DNA of 64,000 nucleotides from contig NZ_JAFMVC010000009.1 in assembly GCF_025499605.1 (NCBI RefSeq), forward strand, positions 1 to 64,000. Direction: 5' to 3'. How positions within the stretch are numbered: the stretch's first letter is position 1; each line of letters starts with the position of its first letter. The position numbers and the translations under genes are program-made. The notes under the pieces were generated by a model. It was not told the DNA's origin, ran no database searches, and worked only from the letters and a program-made list of their open reading frames with translations. The stretch comes from Carboxylicivirga litoralis. Its GTDB lineage: Bacteria > Bacteroidota > Bacteroidia > Bacteroidales > Marinilabiliaceae. Shown here in pieces: positions 19,646 through 28,146 of this stretch.

Positions 19646-20809
19646 TTATTTCTTGCTTACTAAAATTTCAGATCCGTTGATCGTAAAGTAGATTTTTTCA
19701 GTAACCTCAAGTTTTGTTAAAATATCATTTAAATTCTCGTAGCGTTTAACATCTATACTAAAATGTAAGTCCTTAATAACGTCATCCTGGTATCTAACTT
19801 CAACACCATACCAACGCGACAGGGAGCGCATAATCTCCTCCAAAGTTTCACCGTCATAAACAAAATACCCTTTAGTCCACGCTATATAAGGATAAGTATC
19901 TACAGACCTCACATCCAATATATTCAACTTTTGATTGGCACTTAACAGCTGACCAGGTTCCATAATGCGTTCTGTACCGCTATGATCTTTCCACAGCACA
20001 CTACCCTCAACAAGCACTACTTGCTGTGCTATTTCGTCTGCATAAGCCTTAACATTAAACTGTGTACCCAATACCTGAACTGCATTGCCTTTTGGTAATT
20101 CTACAACAAATGGTCGATTAACATCTTTGGCCACCTCCAAAAACACCTCACCTTCCACTTTAACACGTCTTGTATTATCTCCAAATGGATGATTAAAGCT
20201 TACTTTACTTCCTGCATTCATCCATATCTTTGTTCCATCGCCTAGTACGAACTGATACTCGGAGCGAAGGGGCACTGTTATCGTCATTGGAACAGATTTC
20301 ACCGCATCGTCGACATAGGCTAATTGTCCGTTTTTAACAGTTGCCATCACTGATGACTGAGCAGTTACTGAACGATTTAGTGTGTCGTTTAAAACAACAA
20401 GTGTTTCATCATTCAACATTAATAAAGCACTTTTATCACCTGGTTGCATATAGTCACTAACAACCGGCTTTGATGCTCCATTAAAATCAGATAAAAACAA
20501 ATAAGACAGGCTTCCTGCCATTAAAAGCAAGCTAGCAACAGCGGCAATTCGTGTTAATGCTGACCACCTAACTATTTTGTGTGTTTGCAACTGATGTCTT
20601 TCTTCAAATCGTTTCCAGGCAGCGTTACTGTCAAACTTTTGATAATTGGCAAGGTCTTCATTCAACGCTTCTTCATTCGTTAGACGCTCTAAAAAAGTAT
20701 TGTTTTCAGGTGCTTGTTCAGCCCATCGTTGAATAGCATTATCTTCCGATTCATGGCTTTGACCTTTCAGGTATTTGACGATTATATGTGACAGTTGAAA
20801 AAGATTCAT
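19646..20809 (-). CDS. FecR-family anti-sigma factor
   Basis: The ATG at 20809 gives 387 residues; the frame also extends to a TTG at 20833. The N-terminal cytoplasmic segment binds the sigma factor, and one transmembrane helix follows (IAAVASLLLMAGSLSYLFL, about residues 78-97). A periplasmic FecR domain comes next (VPLRSEYQFVLGDGTKIWMN; VKVEGEVFLEVAKDVNRPF), then the DUF4974-like C-terminal domain (DGETLEEIMRSLSRWYGVEV) that contacts the STN domain of the transporter. It is encoded directly after the ECF sigma factor and before SusC, the standard arrangement for cell-surface signalling in Bacteroidota. Confidence 0.93.
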   Translation of the reverse strand: MNLFQLSHIIVKYLKGQSHESEDNAIQRWAEQAPENNTFLERLTNEEALNEDLANYQKFDSNAAWKRFEERHQLQTHKIVRWSALTRIAAVASLLLMAGSLSYLFLSDFNGASKPVVSDYMQPGDKSALLMLNDETLVVLNDTLNRSVTAQSSVMATVKNGQLAYVDDAVKSVPMTITVPLRSEYQFVLGDGTKIWMNAGSKVSFNHPFGDNTRRVKVEGEVFLEVAKDVNRPFVVELPKGNAVQVLGTQFNVKAYADEIAQQVVLVEGSVLWKDHSGTERIMEPGQLLSANQKLNILDVRSVDTYPYIAWTKGYFVYDGETLEEIMRSLSRWYGVEVRYQDDVIKDLHFSIDVKRYENLNDILTKLEVTEKIYFTINGSEILVSKK

Positions 20810-20882
20810 TTGTTGTTCTTTTATTGTTGACAACCGAAAAGTAAAATCGAGTGAAAGCGTATTAAAAAAAAATGTTTTTTTT

Positions 20883-21452
20883 TTACAGATGAAAAATAAT
20901 TAGCAGGCCAAACAGGTGCTTCAGATCCTCTTTTAACAAAGCACGTGCACGTTTTTTATGAGTTTTAACTGAATTAACGGTAATGCCAAGGCGTTCGGCT
21001 ATTTCACTTTCTCTGAGCTGTGTCAGGGCACCTAATTTAAAAACCTCTTTGGCTTTAGGTGGTAACTTGTCTATACTAGCCATTATTTCGTCATAGACCT
21101 CAGCCTTGATCACCTTAAGCGACTCATCATTCTCCCAATTTTCGGTATTTAATTCATGTTCCTGGTATTTGGCCAGATGCCCTTCGCTTCGTTTGAGGTT
21201 TAAGCAACGATTACGAACCATGGCATACAGGTAACCTTTAAGCTTTGAGGCATCTTCTAATTGCGGTGGTTGTTCCCATATGTGAGAAAATACATCCTGC
21301 ACAATATCTTCGGCCTGATGGTGATCATCAACATAACCATAGGCAAAATAGCACAATCGTTGATAATAGTAGTGATACACTTTCTGAAAGGAGTGTCTAT
21401 CACGACTATTTAAAAAGCAGTCAATCGCATTTATGGTAGATAAAGTATCCAA
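20883..21452 (-). CDS. ECF RNA polymerase sigma factor (FecI-like)
   Basis: This 189-residue ECF sigma factor contains region 2 (AEDIVQDVFSHIWEQ, followed by LKGYLYAMVRNRCLNLKR) and region 4 (LPPKAKEVFKLGALTQLRESEIAERLGITVNSVKTHKKRA). It should drive the SusCD/TlpA operon when FecR senses substrate-loaded SusC. The start is a TTG at 21452; no ATG occurs in frame near the expected beginning, and the frame remains open further upstream, so the exact start is uncertain. It is the first gene of the operon, with 282 bases between it and the convergently placed end of the exbD operon. Confidence 0.92.
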   Translation of the reverse strand: MDTLSTINAIDCFLNSRDRHSFQKVYHYYYQRLCYFAYGYVDDHHQAEDIVQDVFSHIWEQPPQLEDASKLKGYLYAMVRNRCLNLKRSEGHLAKYQEHELNTENWENDESLKVIKAEVYDEIMASIDKLPPKAKEVFKLGALTQLRESEIAERLGITVNSVKTHKKRARALLKEDLKHLFGLLIIFHL

Positions 21453-21683
21453 AAGGAACTTGTAGATTTTTTTGGTTGATAAAGGATTTTGGGCGTTAAA
21501 TGTAAAAACAATTTTAATGGCTACAAAGGGACGTTAAGAATTTTGTAAGCATTAGTAATATAATAATAACAAAACGTAATTGAACATCGCCTATTATAGT
21601 AAGATTACAAGACGACCACCATTCAGTGCATTGATGAGATTTAAAATAGAAAATAAAATATCAGGCAAGAACAGTTTATGCAC

Positions 21684-21717
21684 AAAAAAAGGGAAGCCAA
21701 ATGACTTCCCTTTTTTT
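21684..21717 (-). terminator. Terminator of the exbB/exbD operon
   Basis: A 13-bp stem (aaaaaaagggaag / cttccctttttt) with an 8-base loop lies just past the stop at 21735. On the minus strand it ends in a run of T. It also has a T-run on the plus strand. Confidence 0.85.
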
Positions 21718-21734
21718 ATATCTAGTAGAATCGA

Positions 21735-22208
21735 TTATCTGTCTCTAACCATTTCTGCAGCTGAATAATTTAACTTCAAGGCTGCTGCCTTACGCAATGC
21801 CTGCTTGATATCAGTGATGATACCCATTGGGCACTCTTTATCGGCTTTGATTGATACAATCATTTTCGCCTGATTGGCTTCAGTCATGTTATCACGCGAC
21901 TGGGCGATGTAACTTTGAATATCTGCCACAGTTGAAAACTGGTCATTTAACTGAATACGAGGTTCGCTACCATATAAAGATTGATACTTTTTAGCTGGTA
22001 CACCAACATAAATAAATGTTACCAACTCTTTTTTCTCAAGCTTTACTAATTCTGTTGCTTGTGCTGGCTTAACCACAACGTTTAAGTCAACCTCTTTCAT
22101 AGTTGTTGAAACCATGAAGAAGAAAAGCAACATAAATACGATATCAGGTAAAGAGGCCGTGTTAATAGCTTGCTGGCCTCCGCTCTTCTTTTTTCTGAAC
22201 TTTGCCAT
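21735..22208 (-). CDS. exbD: ExbD/TolR-family biopolymer transport protein
   Basis: The protein has 157 residues: a short basic N-terminus (MAKFRKKKSGG), one transmembrane helix (LPDIVFMLLFFFMVSTTM) containing the membrane Asp essential for proton coupling in ExbD, and a periplasmic domain ending MGIITDIKQALRKAAALKLNYSAAE. It partners with the ExbB-like protein at 23288 and a second ExbD at 22212 to energise TonB-dependent transport. The genes are spaced by 3 bases. Two different ExbD subunits per operon are common in Bacteroidota. Confidence 0.9.
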   Translation of the reverse strand: MAKFRKKKSGGQQAINTASLPDIVFMLLFFFMVSTTMKEVDLNVVVKPAQATELVKLEKKELVTFIYVGVPAKKYQSLYGSEPRIQLNDQFSTVADIQSYIAQSRDNMTEANQAKMIVSIKADKECPMGIITDIKQALRKAAALKLNYSAAEMVRDR

Positions 22209-22211
22209 AAT

Positions 22212-22784
22212 CTATTTTCCTATGTTTTTAGGTTCTGCCTCAGAGATTTTACGTGGATAGAGGGTGCGAACAGCTTTTTGCTCTTCTTTCTCCAACTCAT
22301 CGTACTTTTTACCAAATTTCCTCTTCGACGCTTCGTCTCTTAATTCATTGATAGCTCTTGATAACTCGTTTTGAACCATCAAATAAGTCTGATATTCTGT
22401 ATCACGGTCGTTTTGAAGCGATATGATGCCCTTTCCAATTTCCACAGTACCAAAGAACTCTACTTCCTTCACATTCTTTTCAGGTAAGTTTTCGTCATCC
22501 ATTGGATTGACGATGAATTCTTTCACTGCTTCCGTTAGGTCCCTTATCTCCATCGGTTTACCTTCAACCAACAACTGATTCTGACTGTTAATTAGCACCG
22601 TAAATACGTTACGCTCTTTTACAGGCGGTGTATCTTCTGGCTCTTCTTCAACCGGAGGAGGAAGAAGCGTTGCTAAACCAGTATCAGTATCCATGGTTGT
22701 GGTTACCAAGAAGAAGATAAGTAACAAGAAAGCAATATCTGCCATTGACCCTGCATTAACTTCTTGTACTTCTCTTTTACCCAT
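22212..22784 (-). CDS. exbD: ExbD/TolR-family biopolymer transport protein, longer paralogue
   Basis: This 190-residue ExbD paralogue has the transmembrane helix MADIAFLLLIFFLVTTTMDT, with the conserved Asp preceding the hydrophobic run. The periplasmic region is extended compared with the neighbour: it carries a proline/glutamate-rich linker (PPPVEEEPEDTPPVKE) and a charged C-terminal helix (ELRDEASKRKFGKKYDELEK). It lies between the small membrane protein and the second ExbD in the same operon. It probably forms the hetero-oligomeric motor with the other ExbD and the ExbB protein. Confidence 0.88.
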   Translation of the reverse strand: MGKREVQEVNAGSMADIAFLLLIFFLVTTTMDTDTGLATLLPPPVEEEPEDTPPVKERNVFTVLINSQNQLLVEGKPMEIRDLTEAVKEFIVNPMDDENLPEKNVKEVEFFGTVEIGKGIISLQNDRDTEYQTYLMVQNELSRAINELRDEASKRKFGKKYDELEKEEQKAVRTLYPRKISEAEPKNIGK

Positions 22785-22832
22785 AGATAATTAAATTTAT
22801 TGTCCCGATGCACAATGAACCGGGACGGGCCA

Positions 22833-23279
22833 TTATTTAAACAGACGTGATAACTCAGTGTAAAGAATAGCTGAAACAACTATTCCAAACAGTAGGTAAG
22901 TTCCATGTAACATGGTACCGGCTAGGGTTAACATGCTAGGAACATTATCAGGACCATTATAACCTATTAATTGAAGTGGAGTATCATCTGACATTGCATA
23001 AGCCACTAATACAATCACCCCTAAAATTGCCATCGAAACGATTGAACGCATCGCATTCTTTGGGTTAAGAACAAGGTGAAATACTTCAAATAATAGCGAT
23101 ACACCTGCAGCGATATAAATCAACAACTTACCCCAGTTCAGGAACGACTCAGTGTAAATTGGTGTATAATACGTCTCACCTACTACCTCACCACCGAAAA
23201 AGAACAATCCGGCGAATACGACAGTTACGGCTAGCAACAGGTATAATACAATATTTAAAATTTTTGAAAGCTTAGTCAT
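22833..23279 (-). CDS. Small integral membrane protein in the exb operon
   Basis: This 148-residue protein has four predicted transmembrane helices: about 8-30 (LNIVLYLLLAVTVVFAGLFFF), about 48-70, about 78-96 (IVSMAILGVIVLVAYAM), and about 115-140 (GTYLLFGIVVSAILYTELS). It has no motif I recognise. It lies 8 bases after the ExbB gene and 48 bases before the first ExbD gene. Its conserved-looking placement inside a proton-motor operon suggests an accessory membrane subunit, but that is context only. Confidence 0.75.
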   Translation of the reverse strand: MTKLSKILNIVLYLLLAVTVVFAGLFFFGGEVVGETYYTPIYTESFLNWGKLLIYIAAGVSLLFEVFHLVLNPKNAMRSIVSMAILGVIVLVAYAMSDDTPLQLIGYNGPDNVPSMLTLAGTMLHGTYLLFGIVVSAILYTELSRLFK

Positions 23280-23287
23280 AATGACAA

Positions 23288-24097
23288 TTATTTTTTCATG
23301 TTATATTTTACCAAGATATCTAGTAGAGAGATAGAAGCATCTTCCATTGTATTTACAATACCGTCAATTTTTGACACTAGGTAGTTGTAGAATACCTGAA
23401 GGATGATAGCTACGATCAAACCAGATACAGTGGTAATCAACGCCACTTTAATACCACCTGCTACAGCTGTTGCAGAGATAGTACCCATTGCCTGAATGTT
23501 ATCAAATGCTTCAATCATACCAATTACAGTACCCATGAAACCAAGCATAGGAGCAAGTGAGATAAACAATGAAATCCAGGTTAAACCTTTTTCTAAAAGA
23601 CCCATTTGAACTGAACCGTAAGAAATAACTGATTTCTCAACTACATCAACACCTTCGTCAAAACGATCAAGACCCTGATAGAAAATAGAAGCTACAGGAC
23701 CTCTTGTGTTACGACACACTTCTTTAGCAGCCTCAACACCGCCGTCATTCAACGCGTTCTCGATGTTTTGAAGCAACTTCTTAGTGTTAGTAGAAGCCAA
23801 GTTCAAATAAATGATTCTTTCAATTGCTAATGCTAAACCGAAGATTAGACATAACAATACGAAACTCATAAAGATAGCACCACCTTCGATGAATTTCGCT
23901 TTAATTTGTTTGTGAATACCTTTTGGTGCTTCAGCCATTTCTTCAACGGCTACCGCTGGTTCTTCACTAGGAGCTGTTTCTTCAGCCACCTGTTCTGTAG
24001 CTTCGCCAGCTACATTTTCTTCTTCCTGAGCAAAAACGGCATTGGCACCGGTACTCAGCATTCCAATTACTGCTAAAAACGCAAATAGCTTTTTCAT
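23288..24097 (-). CDS. exbB: MotA/TolQ/ExbB-family proton channel protein
   Basis: The protein has 269 residues. A signal-like hydrophobic start (FAFLAVIGMLSTGANAVFAQ) is followed by a Glu/Ala-rich linker. A first main transmembrane helix (IFMSFVLLCLIFGLALAIERIIY), a cytoplasmic loop with GPVASIFYQGLDRF, and two C-terminal helices (LTWISLFISLAPMLGFMGTVIGMIEAF and KVALITTVSGLIVAIILQVFY) are diagnostic for the family. The acidic N-terminal extension is typical of Bacteroidota ExbB. It is the first gene of a four-gene operon and would power TonB-dependent transporters such as the SusC at 16178. Confidence 0.93.
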   Translation of the reverse strand: MKKLFAFLAVIGMLSTGANAVFAQEEENVAGEATEQVAEETAPSEEPAVAVEEMAEAPKGIHKQIKAKFIEGGAIFMSFVLLCLIFGLALAIERIIYLNLASTNTKKLLQNIENALNDGGVEAAKEVCRNTRGPVASIFYQGLDRFDEGVDVVEKSVISYGSVQMGLLEKGLTWISLFISLAPMLGFMGTVIGMIEAFDNIQAMGTISATAVAGGIKVALITTVSGLIVAIILQVFYNYLVSKIDGIVNTMEDASISLLDILVKYNMKK

Positions 24098-24418
24098 AGT
24101 CTGCTAAAAATTTTGATTTGTATTAGTATTGTTAATACTCAAAATAGTTTAATGTTGTCCCCTTTTCCCTTCTTATATTTTAAGTCACAAAAAAGGTTCA
24201 AACCCTTTAATTTTTCAGGGTTGCAAATTACAAAAAAAAAGTCAATTACAAACTTTGAACTGTTAATTTTCGTTATTCACAGCATATTGAAGTGCATTCA
24301 GGTTAAATATTCGGACACAGAAAGATAAGTCACGCATTGACAAATACGCAACTTCCTTAAAACTAACCCTAAAGAATAAAAGATTAGAATTATTCTTTAT
24401 TATACGACGAGTGGTAGT
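24098..24418. other. 321-base intergenic region between exbB and ansA
   Basis: This AT-rich stretch must hold the exbB promoter near its left end and the ansA transcript end near its right. I see no gene. An aaaccct / agggtt inverted pair occurs near 24206-24232, and a weak hairpin lies at 24370-24399. Confidence 0.6.
24370..24399 (-). terminator. Weak hairpin after ansA
   Basis: The stem taaagaat / attcttta (8 bp, AT-only) lies about 20 bases past the ansA stop on the minus strand. There is no good T-run after it, so its role as terminator is doubtful. Confidence 0.3.
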
Positions 24419-25447
24419 TTAAACATGAATCTCGCCCTGTAGCGATTTATTCAATCCTACTTTCACCTCATCCATAGATGAACAGTTCGCCAGAAGATAC
24501 ATTAACTTGGTAACCGCTGTTTCAGTGGTCATGTCATATCCACCGATAACACCTAATTCTAGAAGATGAACGCCTGTTTCATAACGCCACATTTCAACAC
24601 TTCCAGCCAGGCACTGTGTTACATTTAGTATGATTAAATCGCGATCGAGCGCTTCTTTTATCGCATCTAAAAACCATTGTTTCGTTGGTGCATTGCCCGA
24701 ACCATAAGTTTCTAAAACGACGGCTTTTATATTTGGTGCATTGAGCACTGCTTTTACAACATCTTTATTTATACCAGGAAAGATACGAAGCAGAGCTACA
24801 TTTGTATCCATCTTTTTAGCCACCCTAAATGTTCCGTTCAACGTTGTATAGCGGATATATGGATAATTGTATTTTAAATGAATTCCGGCCTCGGCTAATG
24901 GTGGGTAATTATCGGAACGAAAAGCATTAAAATGTTCAGCATTATATTTTGTGGTCCGATTGCCTCGAAACAATTTATCCTTAAAATAAATGCATACTTC
25001 CGGCACTAAAGCCTGACGATTCTTTTGTGCAGCTGCAATTTCCAATGCGGTTATCAGGTTTTCTTTACCATCGGTCCTGATGGTACCCAATGGCAACTGG
25101 CTACCAGTTAGCACAACAGGTTTTTTCAGGTTTTGAAGCATAAAACTCAAAGCACTGGCCGTGTAAGCCATGGTATCGGTACCGTGTAAAATCACAAACC
25201 CGTCGTATAACGAATAATTCTCTTCGATAATCCCAACCAGCTTCACCCATATATCGGGATGCATATCTGAAGAATCGATGAGTGGTTCGAAAGATATACT
25301 TTTAACCTGAAAGTCGAAACGTCGCAATTCAGGCACTTGTTTTGAAATACTTTCAAAATCAAAAGGCACCAGTGAATTGGTTTCCGGATCGATAACCATA
25401 CCAATTGTACCTCCGGTGTATATGATCAATATCTTTCTTTCTTCCAT
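24419..25447 (-). CDS. ansA: L-asparaginase, type I (cytoplasmic)
   Basis: The ATG at 25447 (MEERKILIIYTGGTIGM) gives 342 residues and avoids overlap with the tatD gene. An earlier in-frame ATG at 25486 would overlap it by 26 bases. Both threonine active-site motifs are present: IIYTGGTIGM near the start and FVILHGTDTMAYTASALSFM near residue 90. There is no signal peptide, so it is the cytoplasmic type hydrolysing asparagine to aspartate and ammonia. It follows tatD closely. Together with aspartate ammonia-lyase at 59966 and the glutamate dehydrogenases it forms part of amino-acid nitrogen breakdown. Confidence 0.93.
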   Translation of the reverse strand: MEERKILIIYTGGTIGMVIDPETNSLVPFDFESISKQVPELRRFDFQVKSISFEPLIDSSDMHPDIWVKLVGIIEENYSLYDGFVILHGTDTMAYTASALSFMLQNLKKPVVLTGSQLPLGTIRTDGKENLITALEIAAAQKNRQALVPEVCIYFKDKLFRGNRTTKYNAEHFNAFRSDNYPPLAEAGIHLKYNYPYIRYTTLNGTFRVAKKMDTNVALLRIFPGINKDVVKAVLNAPNIKAVVLETYGSGNAPTKQWFLDAIKEALDRDLIILNVTQCLAGSVEMWRYETGVHLLELGVIGGYDMTTETAVTKLMYLLANCSSMDEVKVGLNKSLQGEIHV

Positions 25448-25460
25448 CTCTATTCTTTCT

Positions 25461-26225
25461 TTATACAGCGAAAAGCTGTTTTGCATTTATGGTGGTTTGC
25501 TTTTTTACGTCCTCGATATCCTTACCATGAACCAAAGCAATTGTTTCTGCCACTTTTTCAATGTAAGCTGGTTCATTCCTTCTCCCCCTTTTCGGCACAG
25601 GCGCTAAGTATGGTGCATCCGTTTCCAGCACTAGTTTATTAAGAGGCACTTCTTTTACTACTTCTCTCAAATGCGTATTTTTGAACGTAACCACTCCATT
25701 TATCCCTATCATAAAGTTATTGTATCCTAATATACGCCTGGCTTCCTCGATATTACCAGTGAAACTATGAAACACTCCACACAACTTATCGTCCATTTGT
25801 TTCTCTACTACTTCGAATACTTCAGCAAAAGCCTCACGACAATGGATGACGATTGGCAAATTCAATTCTTTGGCCCATATAATTTGCTGCTCAAAGGCTT
25901 CCATTTGCTCTGCTCGAAAGGTTTTGTCCCAATATAAATCGATACCAATCTCACCAACAGCAATGTATGGTCGGGTGTCCAAATGCTTTTTCACTTCATC
26001 AAGCGCCGCTCTGTAGTTGTGATCAACCGATGTAGGATGCAGCCCCATCATAGCATGACAAAACCCTTTGTATTGCCCCTCCAGCTGATGCATGGCCTCA
26101 ATCGTTTCACCATCAACATTGGGCAGTAATATCTTTTTCAGCCCGACACGCTTAGCTCGCTCAACAACCTCCGCTCTATCCTCATCAAATTCAGACAGAT
26201 AAATATGTGAATGTGTATCTATCAC
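25461..26225 (-). CDS. tatD: TatD-family metal-dependent hydrolase (DNase)
   Basis: This 254-residue TIM-barrel hydrolase opens with MIDTHSHIYLSEFDEDR, the first metal-binding HxH motif. Further metal ligands appear in VGEIGIDLYW (Glu), IVIHCREAF (His), GVFHSFTGN (His) and LVLETDAPYLAPVPKRGR (Asp). The family are 3'-5' deoxyribonucleases with quality-control or repair roles. Length and motifs are complete. It is the first gene of a two-gene unit with ansA. Confidence 0.93.
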   Translation of the reverse strand: MIDTHSHIYLSEFDEDRAEVVERAKRVGLKKILLPNVDGETIEAMHQLEGQYKGFCHAMMGLHPTSVDHNYRAALDEVKKHLDTRPYIAVGEIGIDLYWDKTFRAEQMEAFEQQIIWAKELNLPIVIHCREAFAEVFEVVEKQMDDKLCGVFHSFTGNIEEARRILGYNNFMIGINGVVTFKNTHLREVVKEVPLNKLVLETDAPYLAPVPKRGRRNEPAYIEKVAETIALVHGKDIEDVKKQTTINAKQLFAV

Positions 26226-26318
26226 GTTCCTTTATTTTTATGAGCTCCAAAAATACCAATGTTTATCGATTTACAACTCGATAAAGGAATGATTTATTCC
26301 ACATTTTTGCTTACAAGA

Positions 26319-26344
26319 AGGCCGTCCCGGGGAGGAGACGGCCT
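26319..26344 (-). terminator. Terminator of the second glutamate dehydrogenase gene
   Basis: An 8-bp GC-rich stem (aggccgtc / gacggcct) with a 10-base loop lies 22 bases past the stop at 26367. On the minus strand it is followed by tcttgt, a weak T-tract. Confidence 0.7.
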
Positions 26345-26366
26345 ATATTGTTGCATCTAGAAAAAT

Positions 26367-27707
26367 TTAAACAACACCTTGAGCAATCATTGCATCGGCC
26401 ACTTTCACGAAACCGCCAACGTTAGCTCCTTTGATGTAATTTACTTTGCCATTAGGCTCAGTTCCATATTTCACACATGCATTATGAATACTAGTCATGA
26501 TCTGATCTAAGCGCTCATCCACTTCTTTCTCAGTCCAGTTCAAACGCATGCTGTTCTGTGTCATTTCTAAACCTGATACTGCTACACCACCAGCATTAAC
26601 AGCTTTACCAGGAGCGAATTCAATCTTTTCAGTTGCTAAGAAAGCAGCTTCAGCTGTACATCCCATGTTAGATGCTTCAGCAATAATCTGACATCCGTTA
26701 GCAATCAAAGCTTTTGCATCTTCTTCGTTCAATTCATTCTGAATAGCACAAGGAATAGCGATATCTACTTTTTGTTCCCAAGGTTTCTTACCCGCATAGA
26801 AAGTAGCTTCTGGATAACGCTCAGCATAAGGAGCAACGATATCCTGGTTAGAAGCACGTAATTCTAACATGTAATCAATTTTATCTCCTGAGATTCCTTC
26901 TGGATCATACACATATCCATCAGGACCAGAGATAGTCACTACTTTTGCACCGTACTCAACAGCTTTTAAAGCAGCACCCCAGGCAACGTTACCAAAACCT
27001 GAAACAGATACAGTCTTACCTTTCATTGTTTCACCTTTAGTAGCTAACATTTCACGCACGAAATAGATAGCACCGAAACCTGTAGCTTCAGGACGGATTA
27101 ATGATCCACCGAACTCAGCTCCTTTACCAGTTAATACACCAGTAAATTCGTTGCGAAGCTTCTTGTACTGACCGAATAAGTAACCGATTTCGCGACCACC
27201 AACACCTATATCACCAGCAGGTACGTCAGTGTTAGGACCAATGTGACGGAACAACTCGCTCATAAAAGCCTGGCAGAAACGCATGATTTCTAAATCAGAC
27301 TTACCTTTTGGATTGAAGTCAGAACCACCTTTACCACCACCCATTGGAAGTGTGGTTAAGCTGTTTTTAAATGTCTGCTCAAATCCTAAAAACTTAAGAC
27401 CACTTAAAGTTACACTTGGGTGGAAACGCAAACCACCTTTATAAGGACCGATAGCTGAGTTAAACTCAACACGGTAACCACGGTTAACCTGTACTTCACC
27501 ACTATCGTCAACCCAAGGTACACGGAACATAACAGTTCTTTCTGGCTCTGTCATGCGCTCAAGTATCTTAGCTTTTTTATAGTGAGGGTTCTCCTGATAG
27601 AAATCCCAAACTGTTTCTACTACTTCTTGCACTGCTTGCAAAAACTCGTCTTCGCCAGGGTTTTTAACCCTAACGCTGTCCATGAATTCCTTCATCTTAG
27701 CGTCCAT
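26367..27707 (-). CDS. gdhB: Glutamate dehydrogenase, probably NAD-dependent
   Basis: This 446-residue glutamate dehydrogenase has an intact catalytic core ([41 protein letters not shown]). The nucleotide-binding segment SGFGNVAWGAA followed by VTISGPDGYVYDPEG resembles the NAD-type enzyme of Porphyromonas rather than the NADP-type SDSSG segment of the paralogue at 4612. NAD-type enzymes in this phylum mostly serve glutamate catabolism. It is a single-gene unit with a TATTTTTG box upstream (27759-27766) and a GC-rich terminator. The gdhB symbol follows Bacteroides usage, and the cofactor is inferred. Confidence 0.93.
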   Translation of the reverse strand: MDAKMKEFMDSVRVKNPGEDEFLQAVQEVVETVWDFYQENPHYKKAKILERMTEPERTVMFRVPWVDDSGEVQVNRGYRVEFNSAIGPYKGGLRFHPSVTLSGLKFLGFEQTFKNSLTTLPMGGGKGGSDFNPKGKSDLEIMRFCQAFMSELFRHIGPNTDVPAGDIGVGGREIGYLFGQYKKLRNEFTGVLTGKGAEFGGSLIRPEATGFGAIYFVREMLATKGETMKGKTVSVSGFGNVAWGAALKAVEYGAKVVTISGPDGYVYDPEGISGDKIDYMLELRASNQDIVAPYAERYPEATFYAGKKPWEQKVDIAIPCAIQNELNEEDAKALIANGCQIIAEASNMGCTAEAAFLATEKIEFAPGKAVNAGGVAVSGLEMTQNSMRLNWTEKEVDERLDQIMTSIHNACVKYGTEPNGKVNYIKGANVGGFVKVADAMIAQGVV

Positions 27708-27758
27708 ATTGAAAAGGTATTAAATGTTGGATCTTGTTATTTGTAATAATTATGGTAT

Positions 27759-27766
27759 CAAAAATA
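27759..27766 (-). promoter_or_regulatory. Bacteroidota -7 box for gdhB
   Basis: The minus strand reads TATTTTTG, a full match to the TAnnTTTG box of Bacteroidota primary promoters, about 52 bases before the gdhB start. No clear TTTG -33 element was found at the usual distance. Confidence 0.45.
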
Positions 27767-27865
27767 GATATTTTTAGATAACAGCATTATAATTTGTAAG
27801 GAAAATTAAAGTTTTTTACAACTCACACATAGCGCTATTTTTCAGTCTTTTAAAAAATAAACAAA

Positions 27866-27962
27866 CATGTTTTTTAGCACTTCATGACAATTATCACCTA
27901 AACAAGGGGTACACAATAGTCAAAAATTGTAAGCAATTGCGTTTTGTCATGTTTTTTAGCAC
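27866..27962. repeat. Pair of 15-base direct repeats
   Basis: The sequence catgttttttagcac occurs exactly at 27866-27880 and again at 27948-27962, 82 bases apart, upstream of gdhB. This spacing is close to eight helical turns and suits a looped regulator, but that is inference. Confidence 0.65.
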
Positions 27963-28146
27963 CGCTTCACTCCTTTTATTTTATGGAAAAATGCTCACTT
28001 ACTATCTGACAAGTTTTATTTATTTAATCCGTTTACTTGAGATTCGCCATGTGTCTCCTCTGACATCAGGAGTAAAAAAGACTGAGCCTTGCAGAATTCC
28101 ATAAAAACAAATAAAGATAACAAACGAAAAGAAGAAGTTCAATCCA

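Larger units (their letters stand above)
27708..28146. other. 439-base intergenic region upstream of gdhB
   Basis: No gene is seen. It holds the gdhB leader and promoter (27759-27766), two copies of a 15-base direct repeat (27866-27880 and 27948-27962), and near its right end the transcript end of the FAD/Fe-S oxidoreductase. A weak hairpin around 28055-28072 (ctcct ... aggag) may mark that end. Confidence 0.6.

Noticed and set aside
25448-25486. Longer asparaginase start
   Set aside because: It would overlap the end of tatD, and the conserved family start is at MEERKILIIYTGG.
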